The notes beneath the pieces are model-generated. The model ran no database searches. It was not told the origin of the DNA and saw nothing but the letters and a program-made list of their open reading frames with translations. A program made the position numbers and the translations under genes. Below are positions 34,985 through 47,300 of a stretch of DNA of 64,000 bases, one piece after another. Origin of the DNA: Gordionus sp. m RMFG-2023 (taxonomy: Eukaryota > Nematomorpha > Gordioida > Chordodea > Parachordodidae). Location of the stretch: contig NC_088775.1 in assembly GCF_954871325.1 (NCBI RefSeq), positions 82,003,561-82,067,560 on the forward strand, in the 5' to 3' direction. Position 1 is the stretch's first letter; every line of letters begins with the position of its first letter.

Positions 34985-37900
34985 AATCTCTTAATATTCT
35001 CCCTCTTCTAAAATGCTGTCTTGAGAGCTTGTTATCCAAGTTGTTTATCGTTGTTGCTATTCTTGTACGTAGGTTTGTCCATATCCTTTTGAGTTTGTAT
35101 GTTGGGTTATCCAAATCGTTAGCTTGTTATCCTTATCGTAAGTTGTTTTCATCAATCCTTGCTTGTCGTACTCGCTGCTATTAATACCAATTTTCAAAAT
35201 TGTTATCATCATATCAGTTATGAATAATTAGGAATATTTGCGATACTATAAAATTTAATTAATTTGCGAAAGTATATATTTACATAAAAATTAACTTCAA
35301 TATTCATAAAAAGATAGCCTTTTAGATACCAGAATTTTTACTGGCCCATCTTGATGAGAGACAATACATATTGGAGAATATAGGATTTAATTAAGAAAGT
35401 AAACTCATATAAAAATTCAATAATTATGAAAAGATAAAACATTTCAAATTTTTTCTGAAACCCGTTGATTTTCCAATTACCTTGAAAAAAATAAAAAAAA
35501 CATATCCGGGTCTTTCACTGCCCTTATCTCTGTCTCCCACTTCCGCACCTCAACCGCCCTGGTTCGATCCCCCTCTCAGCTGAGCATGCCTAACCCCCCT
35601 TTCTCCCATACAGAAATTTTATAGGGCAAAGCATTCTACCCATTTTTATAATCACCACTCTCGATTCCCATTTCTTTTCACTTCCATACAACCTTGCCCA
35701 AACTCTGTGACCTACCTCAAACCTTTTACTATTTTTCTATTCAATTTTTTGCCCTTCCTTCTCATTTTCTGGCCTCAACGCATTCAACCCAATCCGAGTT
35801 CTAAGATCCAAAAGCTTTTCTGATGGCGGCAACTCCGCCCCTTTACGGCTATTATTATTTAAACCACCTACACATATCTCACCTTCTCCAAACTTTGTCT
35901 TCCTCAACCAACTCTTTACCACACCCACCATCCTCTCATCCTGTTCATTCGACTCGGATTATAAAGTGGTGATAGCACATGTTTCGCCCCTTCTTTCCAC
36001 CCAAACTTCCGGAACCCTTTACTACTAAAGGCAGGACCTTCATCGGACACGATTACCTTGGCCACGCCAAATTTCGCCCATAAATTTTTCAATTTTCTCA
36101 CCGCAATCATTGATGTCAATCCACCGACAATCTCAAACTCCACCCCTTTGGAGTATGCATCTACTACGAGGAAATACTCTTTACTCAAAGTAGTCCACAT
36201 GTATTCTTTCGTCCCAAACGCTTTCGAGTATTCTTTTTATCCCTCGATGGCATACTGTCACAGGTATTGCACGCTACACATTGCCTAGCCAGCCTCTTAA
36301 TTTCTTCATTCATTCCCGGACCACACATATTCGTGGTCCCATTGTTTCATCCCTCCCTGATGCCCAGCATGCAACATTATCATCACAGCTTCCCTCAGTC
36401 TATTAGTTACCATATTTTCCGCACTACACAATTATCCAATACTGTTAATTCTTTTCTCACACTCTTGTACCATTATTTTCGCCATGGTCTGCGCCCCATT
36501 AGGCATTCCTTTACTCGACTCAAGTCTCTATCTTTCATCGTCGCCGCACGAATTTCTTCCTTGCTCACCGGGTCACCTTTTAAAATTCTTGACATCGCCC
36601 CCCCCCCCCCCCCCCATAGCCATCCCCATTTCTTCTCCACATCTTTATCCTTAACATCATCACCTGCCCCACATCTCGACATAATGTCCAGCAAATAATT
36701 CTCTCGCCCCCTTCGATGTTTCAACATCAAATCAAAACTTCTTATCAATAACAACCACCTCCGTAACCTCGGAGACATCATCAACTCTTCCTTTTTAAAC
36801 AAATGTATCAAAGGCTTGTGATACGTGTATACCATAAATTGCCGCCCAATCAAATATTCTCTGCATTTGGTCGGCCTAAAAATCACTACCAAGGCCTCTT
36901 GTATTACCGAATATCTAATTTCTGCATCCCGAAATACTCTCGAGAAGAACAACACCGGTCTCTATATTCCATCCATCTTATGCAACAATACCCCTTCTAC
37001 TCCTTTACTCGACGCATCCACCTCCAAGACCACTTCCAACTCATTTTTAAAACATATCAAAATTGGTCCTTGCCCTATTTATCTCTTCAGACATTCAAAC
37101 CATCTCCACACTCAAATCTTACTTTTTCAACAATTTGTAAAACGGCGCTGCCACTTCAGCAAAATTCTCAACAAACTGATGAGTAATTTACCATCCTTAC
37201 AAAGGATTATATCTCCGTTTTACACTGCGGCTTCACCATATTTTCAATTCCAGCCATATTCTTATCCAGTGGCCATACTTTCATTCCATTATTCTAATGT
37301 TCTAAATACACAATCTCCATTACTCCCATTAAACTTTTCTCTCTTCTCGCTCGCAATCGAAATCAGCCTTCGGTTATGATGCTCTTGTGTGACCTCCATT
37401 ATCTGCTCTTGTGTGACCTCCATTATCAACATATCATCCATATAATAAAATAAATCCCTAAAACACTGCCATCTTCGTTTAATATTGGCGCAGAAACACT
37501 ACCCTTTGGCGTGGTTATCGTCACGTCAACAATTTCCGCATCCTTCCTCACCCGCAATTGCAAATATGCATTCGAAAAATTCACTTTCGAAAAATATCTG
37601 CCTCTTTTTAAATGCCAAAATTTTCTCGATCCTAGGTAACGGATATTTCACTTCAACCACCCATGGATTCAACGTTATCCAGAAATCTGCACACAACCGC
37701 AACCTACCCTTGGCCTTATTCATTGGTGCCAAAGGCGTCGCCCACTCGCTGTATTCAATCGGGCCCACTATGTCCTCCTTTACCGAGCGATCTAACTCCC
37801 ACTTCACCTCCTGCCTCCAATCAAAAGGCACTCTAGCTCAATATTTCGGTACGCATCCATCCTTCATCGGTATTTTCACTTCATAATCTCTCAAGCAACC

Positions 37901-38745
37901 CAACTCCTAACTAAAAATTTACCTGTACTACTTTGCCAATCGCTCTACTTCCTTTTGCACTCATTCCAATTCCACCTCCAACCCTTAGTCTCCTCACTTC
38001 CTGTCCTTATTTTTGCATCTTCTGGCACTTTAATTCTCCATTTCACCTCGGTGATCCCACTACTTCCTTTATCACAACCTACCTTATCCAGCATTTGACT
38101 TTCTCTCATCGCATCTACACGATCTTTTATTGTAATTCACCCACACTCTCCTCAATAAAGAGACTCATCTTCATTCTTCTCTATATTATCCCTTCCTTCC
38201 ATCTATTCCGCTGTATCTCTCGGCTCTATTTCCTCCCATTAATCCATCACTGTTTTCATGATACCATCTCTACTATCACTCTCTATGAAAAACAAACCCT
38301 ATCTCGCAAATACCCCCAAAAATCATAAGCCGAACCCACTCTCGTGATCCAATCTCACCCCAGCACTGTTTCTACCCTCCGATCTATTATTCACAAGACA
38401 AGTACATATAGCTTACTCGTATACAAATTTCCATTTTTACTCTGCCCATGGCCGTTATTTCCGATCCATCAAACTGCCTCACACAAATCTCTTCTCTGTT
38501 TATAACTCTCCTGGGCCATAATTTACGATATTCCTCATATCACATCCCCGATATCGCCGCTCCAGTATTAAACAACATTGATACTACCTTTCCATTTATA
38601 TTAAACAATACCCTCAGATAGGGATCAAACACAAAACCCTCTTCTCTCTCTCCTTGCAACATCCGTATCTCACTTTTCCATTTCCTTACCTTCATGCTCT
38701 TGAATTCAATAAATTTTCTGCTTGTAGTCTCTGGCTGCAATCCAG
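34985..38745 (-). mobile_element. Ty3/gypsy LTR retrotransposon, broken
   Basis: Read on the minus strand the parts follow the gypsy order: a protease-like patch near 38.55-38.74 kb, reverse transcriptase near 37.5-37.85 kb (EYSEWATPLAP and LCADF), RNase H near 36.6-36.95 kb (YTYHKPLIHLF) and an integrase core near 35.9-36.2 kb (VVDAYSKG and SDEGPAF). A purine-rich tract at about 34.99-35.02 kb could mark the 3' end of the internal region. No LTR pair was found. Many breaks are present, at least ten by eye, so this is an old fossil. It is clearly richer in G+C than its surroundings and has a homopolymer run near 36.60 kb. Confidence 0.8.
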
Positions 38746-39039
38746 AGAGATAAGAACAGTGCGGTATACATTAAAAAAAACGGATTCTCTTGCGTCGTCG
38801 ATCATTGACAAAAAACTCTTATCTCCATGTTTAATATTCATTTGTAAAAATAAAAACTCAAATTTGTGAATAAATGCAAAATATAATAACACGATGTTAG
38901 CCATTAAATTTAATATTTTTATTTTGTAATAGATAATGTGTAAAAATATAAATAAGTTAATCATTTTATAATTGATTTTTAACAGAGAGACGCAGAGATC
39001 AAAATTTGTCAATCCCGCATTTCAAAGAGATTTTTAAAA

Positions 39040-39815
39040 AAAGTTATCTTTGCTCGAATTTTTATTTTTTATTATTTTATAACTCGGTCGGAAATTTTAA
39101 AAATTTTATTTAGATAACTTTAATCATATTTTACAAATTTTTTTCAGAGGTGCTGGAATATGAAGTGTTAGGCCAATGGTATAATAGATTTATAAAAATT
39201 TGTGATATATTATAAGAATGTCAGATATTAATTATAATGATATTCATATATTTGATATTGGTATTTAATAAATAAGTACTAAAAATAATATTTTTCAGTA
39301 AAGTCTAATTATATATATATATATATATTTACTACATTTTCGATATATTAAGTAAATTTATAAGGAAAATTAAAAATATGAGCAGTATATAAAGTAAAGA
39401 TTGGCACCTAGACCACGAGCTTATAGGAAAAATAATTTCGGACCTGACCAGGCTGAACAAATATCATTTATTTTTTGAAGTAAATTTTTTCAGTAAAAAA
39501 ATAAGCTAGTGAAGCCGATGATTTCTACAAATATAGTATGAAATGCAAATGCATATTTTAAGGTTAATAATAGCATCTATGGTTTAAATTAAACAGATGA
39601 GTATTTTATTGTTATTAATTAGGTAATTGGAAATCTGTTAAAAAAGGATAAATCAAATGTAATTTTTTCGTGAAGTATAAAATAATTGATTTGGCTAAAG
39701 AACAACTGATTCTAAATTTTTTAATCGAGTATTTATAATTTTCAAGAATGATGTGACAAATCCATATAATTACAAACTGGGAAATTATTCAACATGTAAA
39801 AATAATCAAATCTTC
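39040..39815. other. Intergenic, or 5' region of the RNF19 gene
   Basis: A/T-rich, with an AT dinucleotide run at about 39311-39329. It ends at a candidate splice acceptor (TCTTCAG, 39811-39817) in front of the open frame at 39829. No promoter could be picked out. Confidence 0.4.
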
Positions 39816-39828
39816 AGTTAATATAAAA

Positions 39829-40629
39829 ATGTGTGATAATATTACATCTTCCCTACAATATTCTCAAATTCCTTCTACTTCAATAACTATTGAAGATAAG
39901 GAAGAAATTAATAAAATTAAATCTTTACCAATCAATTCATCCTCAAATTTTAGAAAAATGATGGAGAGAATATTTGATTTTAATAGTAATTCTAATTGTA
40001 ATATCAAATCAGATAAACTAAGTAAAAGGACTATATCTAACAAAGATCTTAATATTCCTAATCGAACCAGAATTTTACGATGTGTTCCCAATTTAAATTT
40101 TATAAGTTGCAAAAATGATAAAAATATTTACAATTCAAAAATTACAACAAATCCTGATATTATATGTCCTTTAAAAAATGATAATCATAATAGCACAACC
40201 AGCATTCATGAACCATCTAATCAATTGAAACCAGATACAAATATGAAACAGATATCAACTGATACATATATACCTTGGACAATGCCATTTAAATTAAGAA
40301 AAAATAACTTAGACACAATACAATGCTCCTCAAATAATCCAAAAAATATAAGTAGGAAACGAAAGAAAAATTTTAGTTACTTTAAACTTGACAATTTACT
40401 TAATATTGATGGACACCATTCTGTTAATACAACTGGTTCTTTTAGAAAAATTCACCCTAGAATGAGAAATACTGAAAAATATTCAAACCCTTTAGAACAT
40501 ATGAATGATGATAATCCTAATAACATTAAATTACCTGAATTTATAATTAATGGAAAAGTTATTAAGAATTCAGCTCCAGTACATCATGATCCTACGATGA
40601 CAATATACCCATTTAATTTATACAAAATG
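39829..40629 (+). CDS. Asn/Ser-rich exon, probably the 5' coding exon of the RNF19-type gene
   Basis: The frame opens at ATG 39829 (MCDNITSSLQYSQIPS) and stays open to 40704. It is rich in Asn, Ser, Lys and Ile, with a basic patch (SRKRKKNFSYFKL) and no recognised domain. From about 40630 the composition turns to A/T-rich codons. A GT donor at 40630-40631 (AAAATG followed by GTATTA) would end the exon in phase 0, which is the phase needed by the RING1 exon acceptor at 43721. RNF19 proteins have a long disordered N-terminal region with basic patches before RING1, so this would fit. An acceptor lies just upstream (39817), so the ATG need not be the true start. It could also be a separate gene. 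Confidence 0.5.
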
Positions 40630-43600
40630 GTATTATTAATTAATAATAATAATTTGAGATCATTTAATGCATTTATTTTAATAAATATAAATTATACTAA
40701 TTAGATTTCAACATATAAATATTAAAATAATAATTAAATCAAGATTTTTTTAGTAAGTATAGGTATTAATTTATCTGATTTTTATATAACAATATATATA
40801 GATAAAAATATAATGTAAAAATAATATTAAGATGATTTGCAGGCCCAGCTCTTCTCAGCCTAGTTACATTGACTTAGTCGTTTTTTTAATATACCTCTGC
40901 TAGGCTTAAAAAAAATTTTTTTAAAAAAAATATCTACCACCAAGCTGAGTATTTTAAATCATCATTATTATCTAAAAATAAATAAAAATATATTTAAAAA
41001 TTGTGTATCATAGAACAATATAATCAATTACTCACTTATCATATTTCCTAATTTTATTTTTTGATCCTAAGGAAATATATCTTGTAAAAAATTAATTAAA
41101 CAACTAATCATTATTTTAAGTGTATTCAATTAAAAGAAACAAAAATACACTCAATATCCAAAATATAATACACTTTTTTAAGGAAAAAATTTATTTTTGA
41201 TAAGTATCATTATCTCTTTTTCCCTCTGTCATATTCAGGCAATTGCATATGTTGCCAGGGAGAGAGCACAAAATGACTGATAGTTACTTATATAAAAGAC
41301 TATATTAAATTAAAAGAGAAAGAATAAGGAAATTACCATCGATCATTTGAAGTGAAAGTGAGTTGATTCAAACTCACTTCATTTACAACAAATGGGGTGA
41401 TAACATAATTTGAAAAGTTATTATATATGGATTTCATATTGGAAAAACTCTGTAAAATGCTGAATAGGTGTATTTTAATTTTTTAAAAAACAAAGCCATA
41501 GAAAAAATTTATACATGGAAATTTTATTGAAAAAAATCCTGGCCTGGCCAAATTTTTTTTTTCAAATCCAAGCTTGACTAAGCAAATAGTACCTCTTCAG
41601 GTCTTTGAGTCTGAATGTATATAATCATTAGCGATATATATAAATTTATATATTATTTTATAAAATAAATTAGATGGTGGAGATTTTTTTAATATTTTCA
41701 TTTGGAAATGTTTATTAAGAAAGTCGAAGAAATTATATTTTATAGCATTTTTTTTTAAAAACTCAATTTAAATATAGATATTACTTTTCCTAGCATCTAT
41801 CAATATTATTTTCTAGAATATAAAAGCCATATTTCTAGTTTTTCGCCTTTTTGAACAGGAACAGCTCCTTGATATGACTGGACACCAGAAACGTTATTCA
41901 GCAGATTTTGGAAAGTCGCAATTTATTGACTGACGATATTGATGTGTTGGACCTTTTGAAGAACTAAAATTAATTTGCAGACTTGTTGAACCAGATAGTG
42001 AACCATACACTATATTTATGCTCCAAAAATATTATAAATTTACCCAAATACAATAATATATTTACTTCTACTAATAATACCACTAAACTTTGCAATCATC
42101 GAAAGAAATTTTTAGATGTTAAAACTCCATTTTGACCAAGCATGGCATTAAAAATTTGTGCTTTCACTGTTATCTATTGAATCCTAAATTATGTACGCCT
42201 CAAATTTATAGGAAATTATCCAAGACTTTACAAAATAAAATCTTGGAAATTCAATAAATCTATATCTTCTTATGATTGTATCAATGACATATATAATACC
42301 TAGACTGACAGTTCATTCATTAAAATGCATTTTTAAGCGTTAAAAGCAAATCAGCGGGATCCGCCATTTTGGTAACACATATAGTAATTATTCTCATTTT
42401 AAAAACTATTATTAAATTGATAACTTGCTTCCTTATTGTCTCGATGATCCGGTAATTCTTTAATAAAGTTTGCATCAGATATAGGAATAAATTAGGCTCT
42501 CGTTTAAAATTTTAATAATGATTAGTGTAACCAAGATGGCGTCTCCAGCTGATTTGCATTGATGTACACTTTTAATGAATGAATTGTCAGTCTAGGTATT
42601 ATATATGTCATTGGATTGTATATAATAATACAGCACAATATTTACGTTGTTTTTGAATATCAAATTTTAATTTTTTTAAAAAATGCATACATAAATTCGT
42701 GACTAATTGCGGCAGAGAGCGTAGACCAGCTGATTATGATCCAAGTATCAAAATACTATTACCAAATTATGGATCGTCGAACCTTTCAAAAAAAATAAGG
42801 AATGGGATTGAGATCTTTTTACTATTAATAGAATATTTTTTTTTTACTTAATCATAAGATAATAAAAATATTACTTATTTATTAAAGAACTGAAATTTTA
42901 TTAATTAGTTAAAACACCCTATATACTCAGCAGTTTTAGTACCCACTGGATTTTAACAAATTTTAATTTCCCCCATTTTTTTAAAATTAATTTCAAGTAT
43001 TCTTACTTAGCCTTTATAGGTGGTGTCTATTTCAGCATTTTTTTTCCTCGGCATCTAGACCGGTTACCCTCCCAACCTATTTTGGGAGACACAAAATGTT
43101 AGTGAATATTTATCAATTTTTTTAAAATTTATTTGATTATAAATTCGTATTTACAAATTTTGAATCGAATAACAAATCGAATGTGAATAATTTTCGATAT
43201 ACATTATTCAAAACTTTTTTGTACAATTTAAAAAAAATAAGTTAAAATATGCTAATTATTTTAATAGTTAACTCATAAAAATTTACTAAAAAACATAGAT
43301 TGGATGGAATCATATGTCAAAGAAATTTCATTTTTTAATTTTCATATTAAAATTAACATTTTTATTACTATCATTTAAATTACTCGGTTTACACTGTTGA
43401 ATTATTCGTTTGTATTTTATTTCTTTTTCAAAAAATCATTTATCGTAAAATTAAATTAATTAATTACTATTTTATGATGATAAAATAAAATTCACTCCTT
43501 AATTAGTTCTTAATAAGTTTAAGTGATCGACCTTTATAATTTTTATTCGATTTTTTAAATATCGACAGCTGTCGATATATAAAAATCGATCGATATATAT

Positions 43601-43721
43601 AGGTTCGGGCAGGCTTCTAGAGACAAAACCAATCAGTTTTTCAAATCGGAAATTAAATATCATTACGCCTTTTTTTTTGACATCTATAATTAATTACTAT
43701 TATTTTATTTTTTTTATTCAG
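40630..43721. other. Probable intron between the Asn-rich exon and the RING1 exon
   Basis: A/T-rich. It contains the 332-bp MITE at 42.28 kb and an ATTCG-motif patch at 43.13-43.21 kb like that in the large inverted duplication. The 3' end is a good acceptor (T-run then ATTCAG, 43721). Confidence 0.5.
42282..42613. repeat. hAT-type MITE, 332 bp with about 95-bp inverted repeats
   Basis: The ends are CAATGACATATATAATACC and its complement. The inverted repeats continue with CTAGACTGACA, TTCATTCATTAAAA and GCAAATCAGC, and contain GCCATTTTGG on the left and the related GCCATCTTGG on the right. The 8-bp target duplication GATTGTAT is perfect at 42274-42281 and 42614-42621. No coding capacity. 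The close match between the two ends suggests a rather young insertion. Confidence 0.85.
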
Positions 43722-44344
43722 AAAGATGACTCGCAACTACCCCGCTTCGACTCTTCTATAGAATGCCCTCTCTGTCTTACACGATTCCCCTCCTCCCTCG
43801 ATCCTTCTCCACCCTCTTCCGTTAACAACGGTAAGAAGAGTAATAATAGCGATAATAACAATATATATCGCCTGACGTCTTGCGGGCACGGCTTTTGCAG
43901 GGATTGCCTTAGGCGATATTTCGAAATCGAAATTAACGACGGACGCGTCAACATAGCTTGCCCGCGTTGTACAGAAAAGGCCAGGCCGCAAGATTTGCGA
44001 GACGTTCTGCTCGGTAAAGATATTAAGGCGGCCGTTTCTGGGGAAAGTGTGATTTCCGAAACTATTATTGGTAAGGGGACACGCGAAGGAAAGGAGGGGG
44101 TAAGTGATTCTAATCAACTGAATTCCCATGAGACTACACCTATGGCAGATGGGGGCGTGGCAGAAAAATACTCTGATGAAAACGTTGAACAAGGCCTGAG
44201 AAAAGTTTGCAGCGAAACGGAGAAGGGCAATTTGGATGTAGTGGGAACCGGTCACGTACTATTGAGGAAATGGGAAAGGTTCACGCTAAGGAGGTTTTTA
44301 GTGTCCGAGCCGGACGCTCGTTGGTGCCCGGCCCCAGATTGCGG
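43722..44344 (+). CDS. RNF19: RNF19 exon encoding RING1
   Basis: The acceptor is TTTTATTCAG at 43721. RING1 ligands are visible in [17 protein letters not shown] and [25 protein letters not shown] is the family block. Two regions depart from vertebrate RNF19: a Pro/Ser/Asn-rich loop of about 25 residues inside RING1 (after CLTRF), and about 75 residues rich in Glu, Gly and Thr between [11 protein letters not shown] and [19 protein letters not shown], where the human protein has only about ten. The exon ends after two bases of the Gly codon in PDCG, with GT at 44345. The codons are markedly less A/T-rich than the flanks. Confidence 0.93.
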
Positions 44345-47300
44345 GTAATTTTAAGTCCAATTTAATCTATCGGTCATTTTTTTCTTCTCTCTAACTTTCC
44401 TATCGAATCTAACAAATGCTCATTTTAATAAGATTTATCATTAGGGATTTGCAAATTTCATCAATTATATTTTCTCATAATCTTGAATCGTTATCTATTA
44501 TTTATAAAAATTATTAATGTTCCTTGAAGGAAAAAAAACTAATTATAAAATTTATTTTAGGTACAATTATAAAAATTAAATATTATTTTCTAAGATTTTT
44601 TACACCTTATCTTAAACAATTTATTAACTTTTAATGATATTTATCTCAAATTTGTTTTTTTTGTTATAAAGTTATATAAATTAAAATAAAAAGTGCTGCT
44701 ACTATTTAATATATATTTTTAACATATTTTATTCGTTTTTTTAATAAAAAAATATCTTTCCAATATTCATAAAAAAAAAGAGAAAGACATTTTCAAGTTT
44801 TACTTATAAATGACTAGTAAATATGATAAACTCAAATATAAATCCTTCAAAATTTCTTCTTGATAACCAGTCTCTTCGCTAGAGAACTCCTAAAATAATT
44901 CGACATTCGACCAATTAAAATTCTGCCGCATAATTAAGATGGGGGGGGATCTCTTAAGAGAGCCATCAGTTTGGGAGGAAGGTAAAGGAATAATCCCTGA
45001 TAAATTTTATTTTTTATATTAATTACTTGCGAATTTTTTTTAGTGTTTATTATACATCTCAAACGAGACATTATTTTGCTATAAATATTATTTGCGATAT
45101 CCGATTTCTATATTTACAAGTTATGTCCAAAATTTGTTTTTTGTGTGACTAATGATAATGACTTTATTTGAAAGTTGCGACTTTTCGCAAATAACCAAAT
45201 TTTTTTTTGTTCCAACACACCTTTGCTTGCCTTTAAATTTTTTTTATACAGATATTATAAAACGCATCATTTTGTTTGTTTTCTTAATCATTCATTACAA
45301 ATAATACACGCTAATACCTGACATAATTTTATGGTATAATGATCCTTACATAATTACATAATATATATAAAAACATATGATTAAGCTATTTTCATTAGAT
45401 GAAAGAGAATTTATTTTCGATAATAATTCCTAAATAAAATGTCTTAAAATTTGTGACTTATATAATATAATGAATGCTATTATCGTTGAAGCTACCTTCA
45501 AAATAACTCGCTACTGCTACGTTTACCTTAACAGCCACATTTTCTTCTTCGTTTGACACTCTAAAAGAGCAAATATCGAAAGCCGCGTTACGCGTTTGTA
45601 ATTATGTATTTAGATTTGTGTATAGAATTTATTTTAAAATTCATAAATGATAAATAAAATATTTATTTAAAATGTTAAACGATCTGTCACAATTATGCCC
45701 AAGTGTCCTTTTTGGATGATTAGCATTTGAAATAGTGTCCAGAACCCCTCAACTTTAAAGTACGGAAAAAAAATAGAACTCAACATCTTTATCGTTAAAT
45801 ATGTGTTATTATAGTTTATTTTTATTTTTCATTATATCATCTACGATATTATCATTACATGAAATTTAAGCAAAATTTTTGTGGCAAGCTTATTGGATAG
45901 CGTATTTCATAGAACTCTGCTCGATCAAATCCGGCCGAACTCGCTCTTGTCAGGCGGATAGACATTTTCTCGGCTGACTTTTCTGGATTTAGATCTCGAT
46001 TTTAAAAGTTATTTCGGACAGGATTCGTACTCCCTCAAAATTTTAGACGATTTTGTTTTCCCTATTTATTTTTATTTTTTGCGAGGAATTATTTTCGAGA
46101 ATAACCACAAAATTTATAATACCTACAGCTCAAAGAAATATGAACCCGAATCTTAGTAAAAAATTTTTATCCTATCTACTCGAAAAATTAATAGATAGCA
46201 TTACTAGTTTAGCCACTTCAATTGCTACTTTTCAGCAGCTGTATATAAAATATAAATTTAAAAGGAATTAATGGAAATATTTTCTCGATATTTTTATTAA
46301 ATAATTTCCAACTATACACGTTTATGGCCGTGGGCACATTTTATTTTGCTCCATGGCAGAATTTACTGGACAGCGACCGCGTTATCTTAAATATCAATAG
46401 TTTTCTTCTTTTTTTAAAAAAAAGTGTCATATAAAGTTAGCGTGATTCGAAAATACTAGGCATAAATTTCTTATTATTATTTTATAAGATTATAATTGTT
46501 TCATGTTCCAGATTCTCTCCATAATTTATAAACTCACAAGTGTGCAGTTATAATATTTATACTAAGTAATAAATTAACCATATTATTTTTTGCATATAAT
46601 TTCAAATTTTTTTTGTCTATAACTCACGATATCAATTCATCATTAAGGAGATTAGATATGTATATCATTTCTAACGTAAAATATAAATGAGAACGAACGA
46701 GTGTCATAAATGTGTTTAATTATGTCTATAATTGCCAAAAAAATATCTTAAATTGCTTTTACGGAAAAAGATAAACTATTTGTAATAATTATGGTAAATT
46801 AATTTTATACGAGGTCTAAATAATATTTATAATAAATATAAAAAATATTTAACTATACATACTTTTTATTTTAAAGTTGGCTACTATGTTTATTTCAACA
46901 TGATTTTTTAAAGTGCTAAATTATTGGGTTCATTCATTAACATTACATTATACCCTCATAATTTGCTAAACATACGAAAGTAACATACGAAAGTTTTTTT
47001 TTTTATATTATCGTCAAATTCTTAAAAGTGTAAAGGTAAATTAATTAAGATTTTATAAAGTTTGCCATCATTTTTATTTTTTACAAATATTTATCATTTT
47101 ATAAACCATTAAAAATAATTTAAAATTATTTTATATATATATTTTTTAGTAAAAATTCCCCTTTTTTTTTAAAAAAAAGAAAGAAATACTATTATATAAT
47201 TAGGTTATATTCCCTTATGTCTGTGAAAAAAAAACCTTTTTATTTTCATATTATTATTTGTTTATAGATTAATACGAACATTCTCGTTCATTCCCTAGCT

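Noticed and set aside
35555-35575. tRNA-like B box (GGTTCGATCCC)
   Set aside because: It lies at the end of the gypsy fossil and no tRNA folds around it.
36267-38328. Long plus-strand open frames
   Set aside because: They are antisense shadows of the minus-strand gypsy element and are rich in Ser, Pro, His and Thr as expected from its complement.
43737-44255. Minus-strand open frame of 172 codons
   Set aside because: Antisense shadow of the RNF19 RING1 exon.
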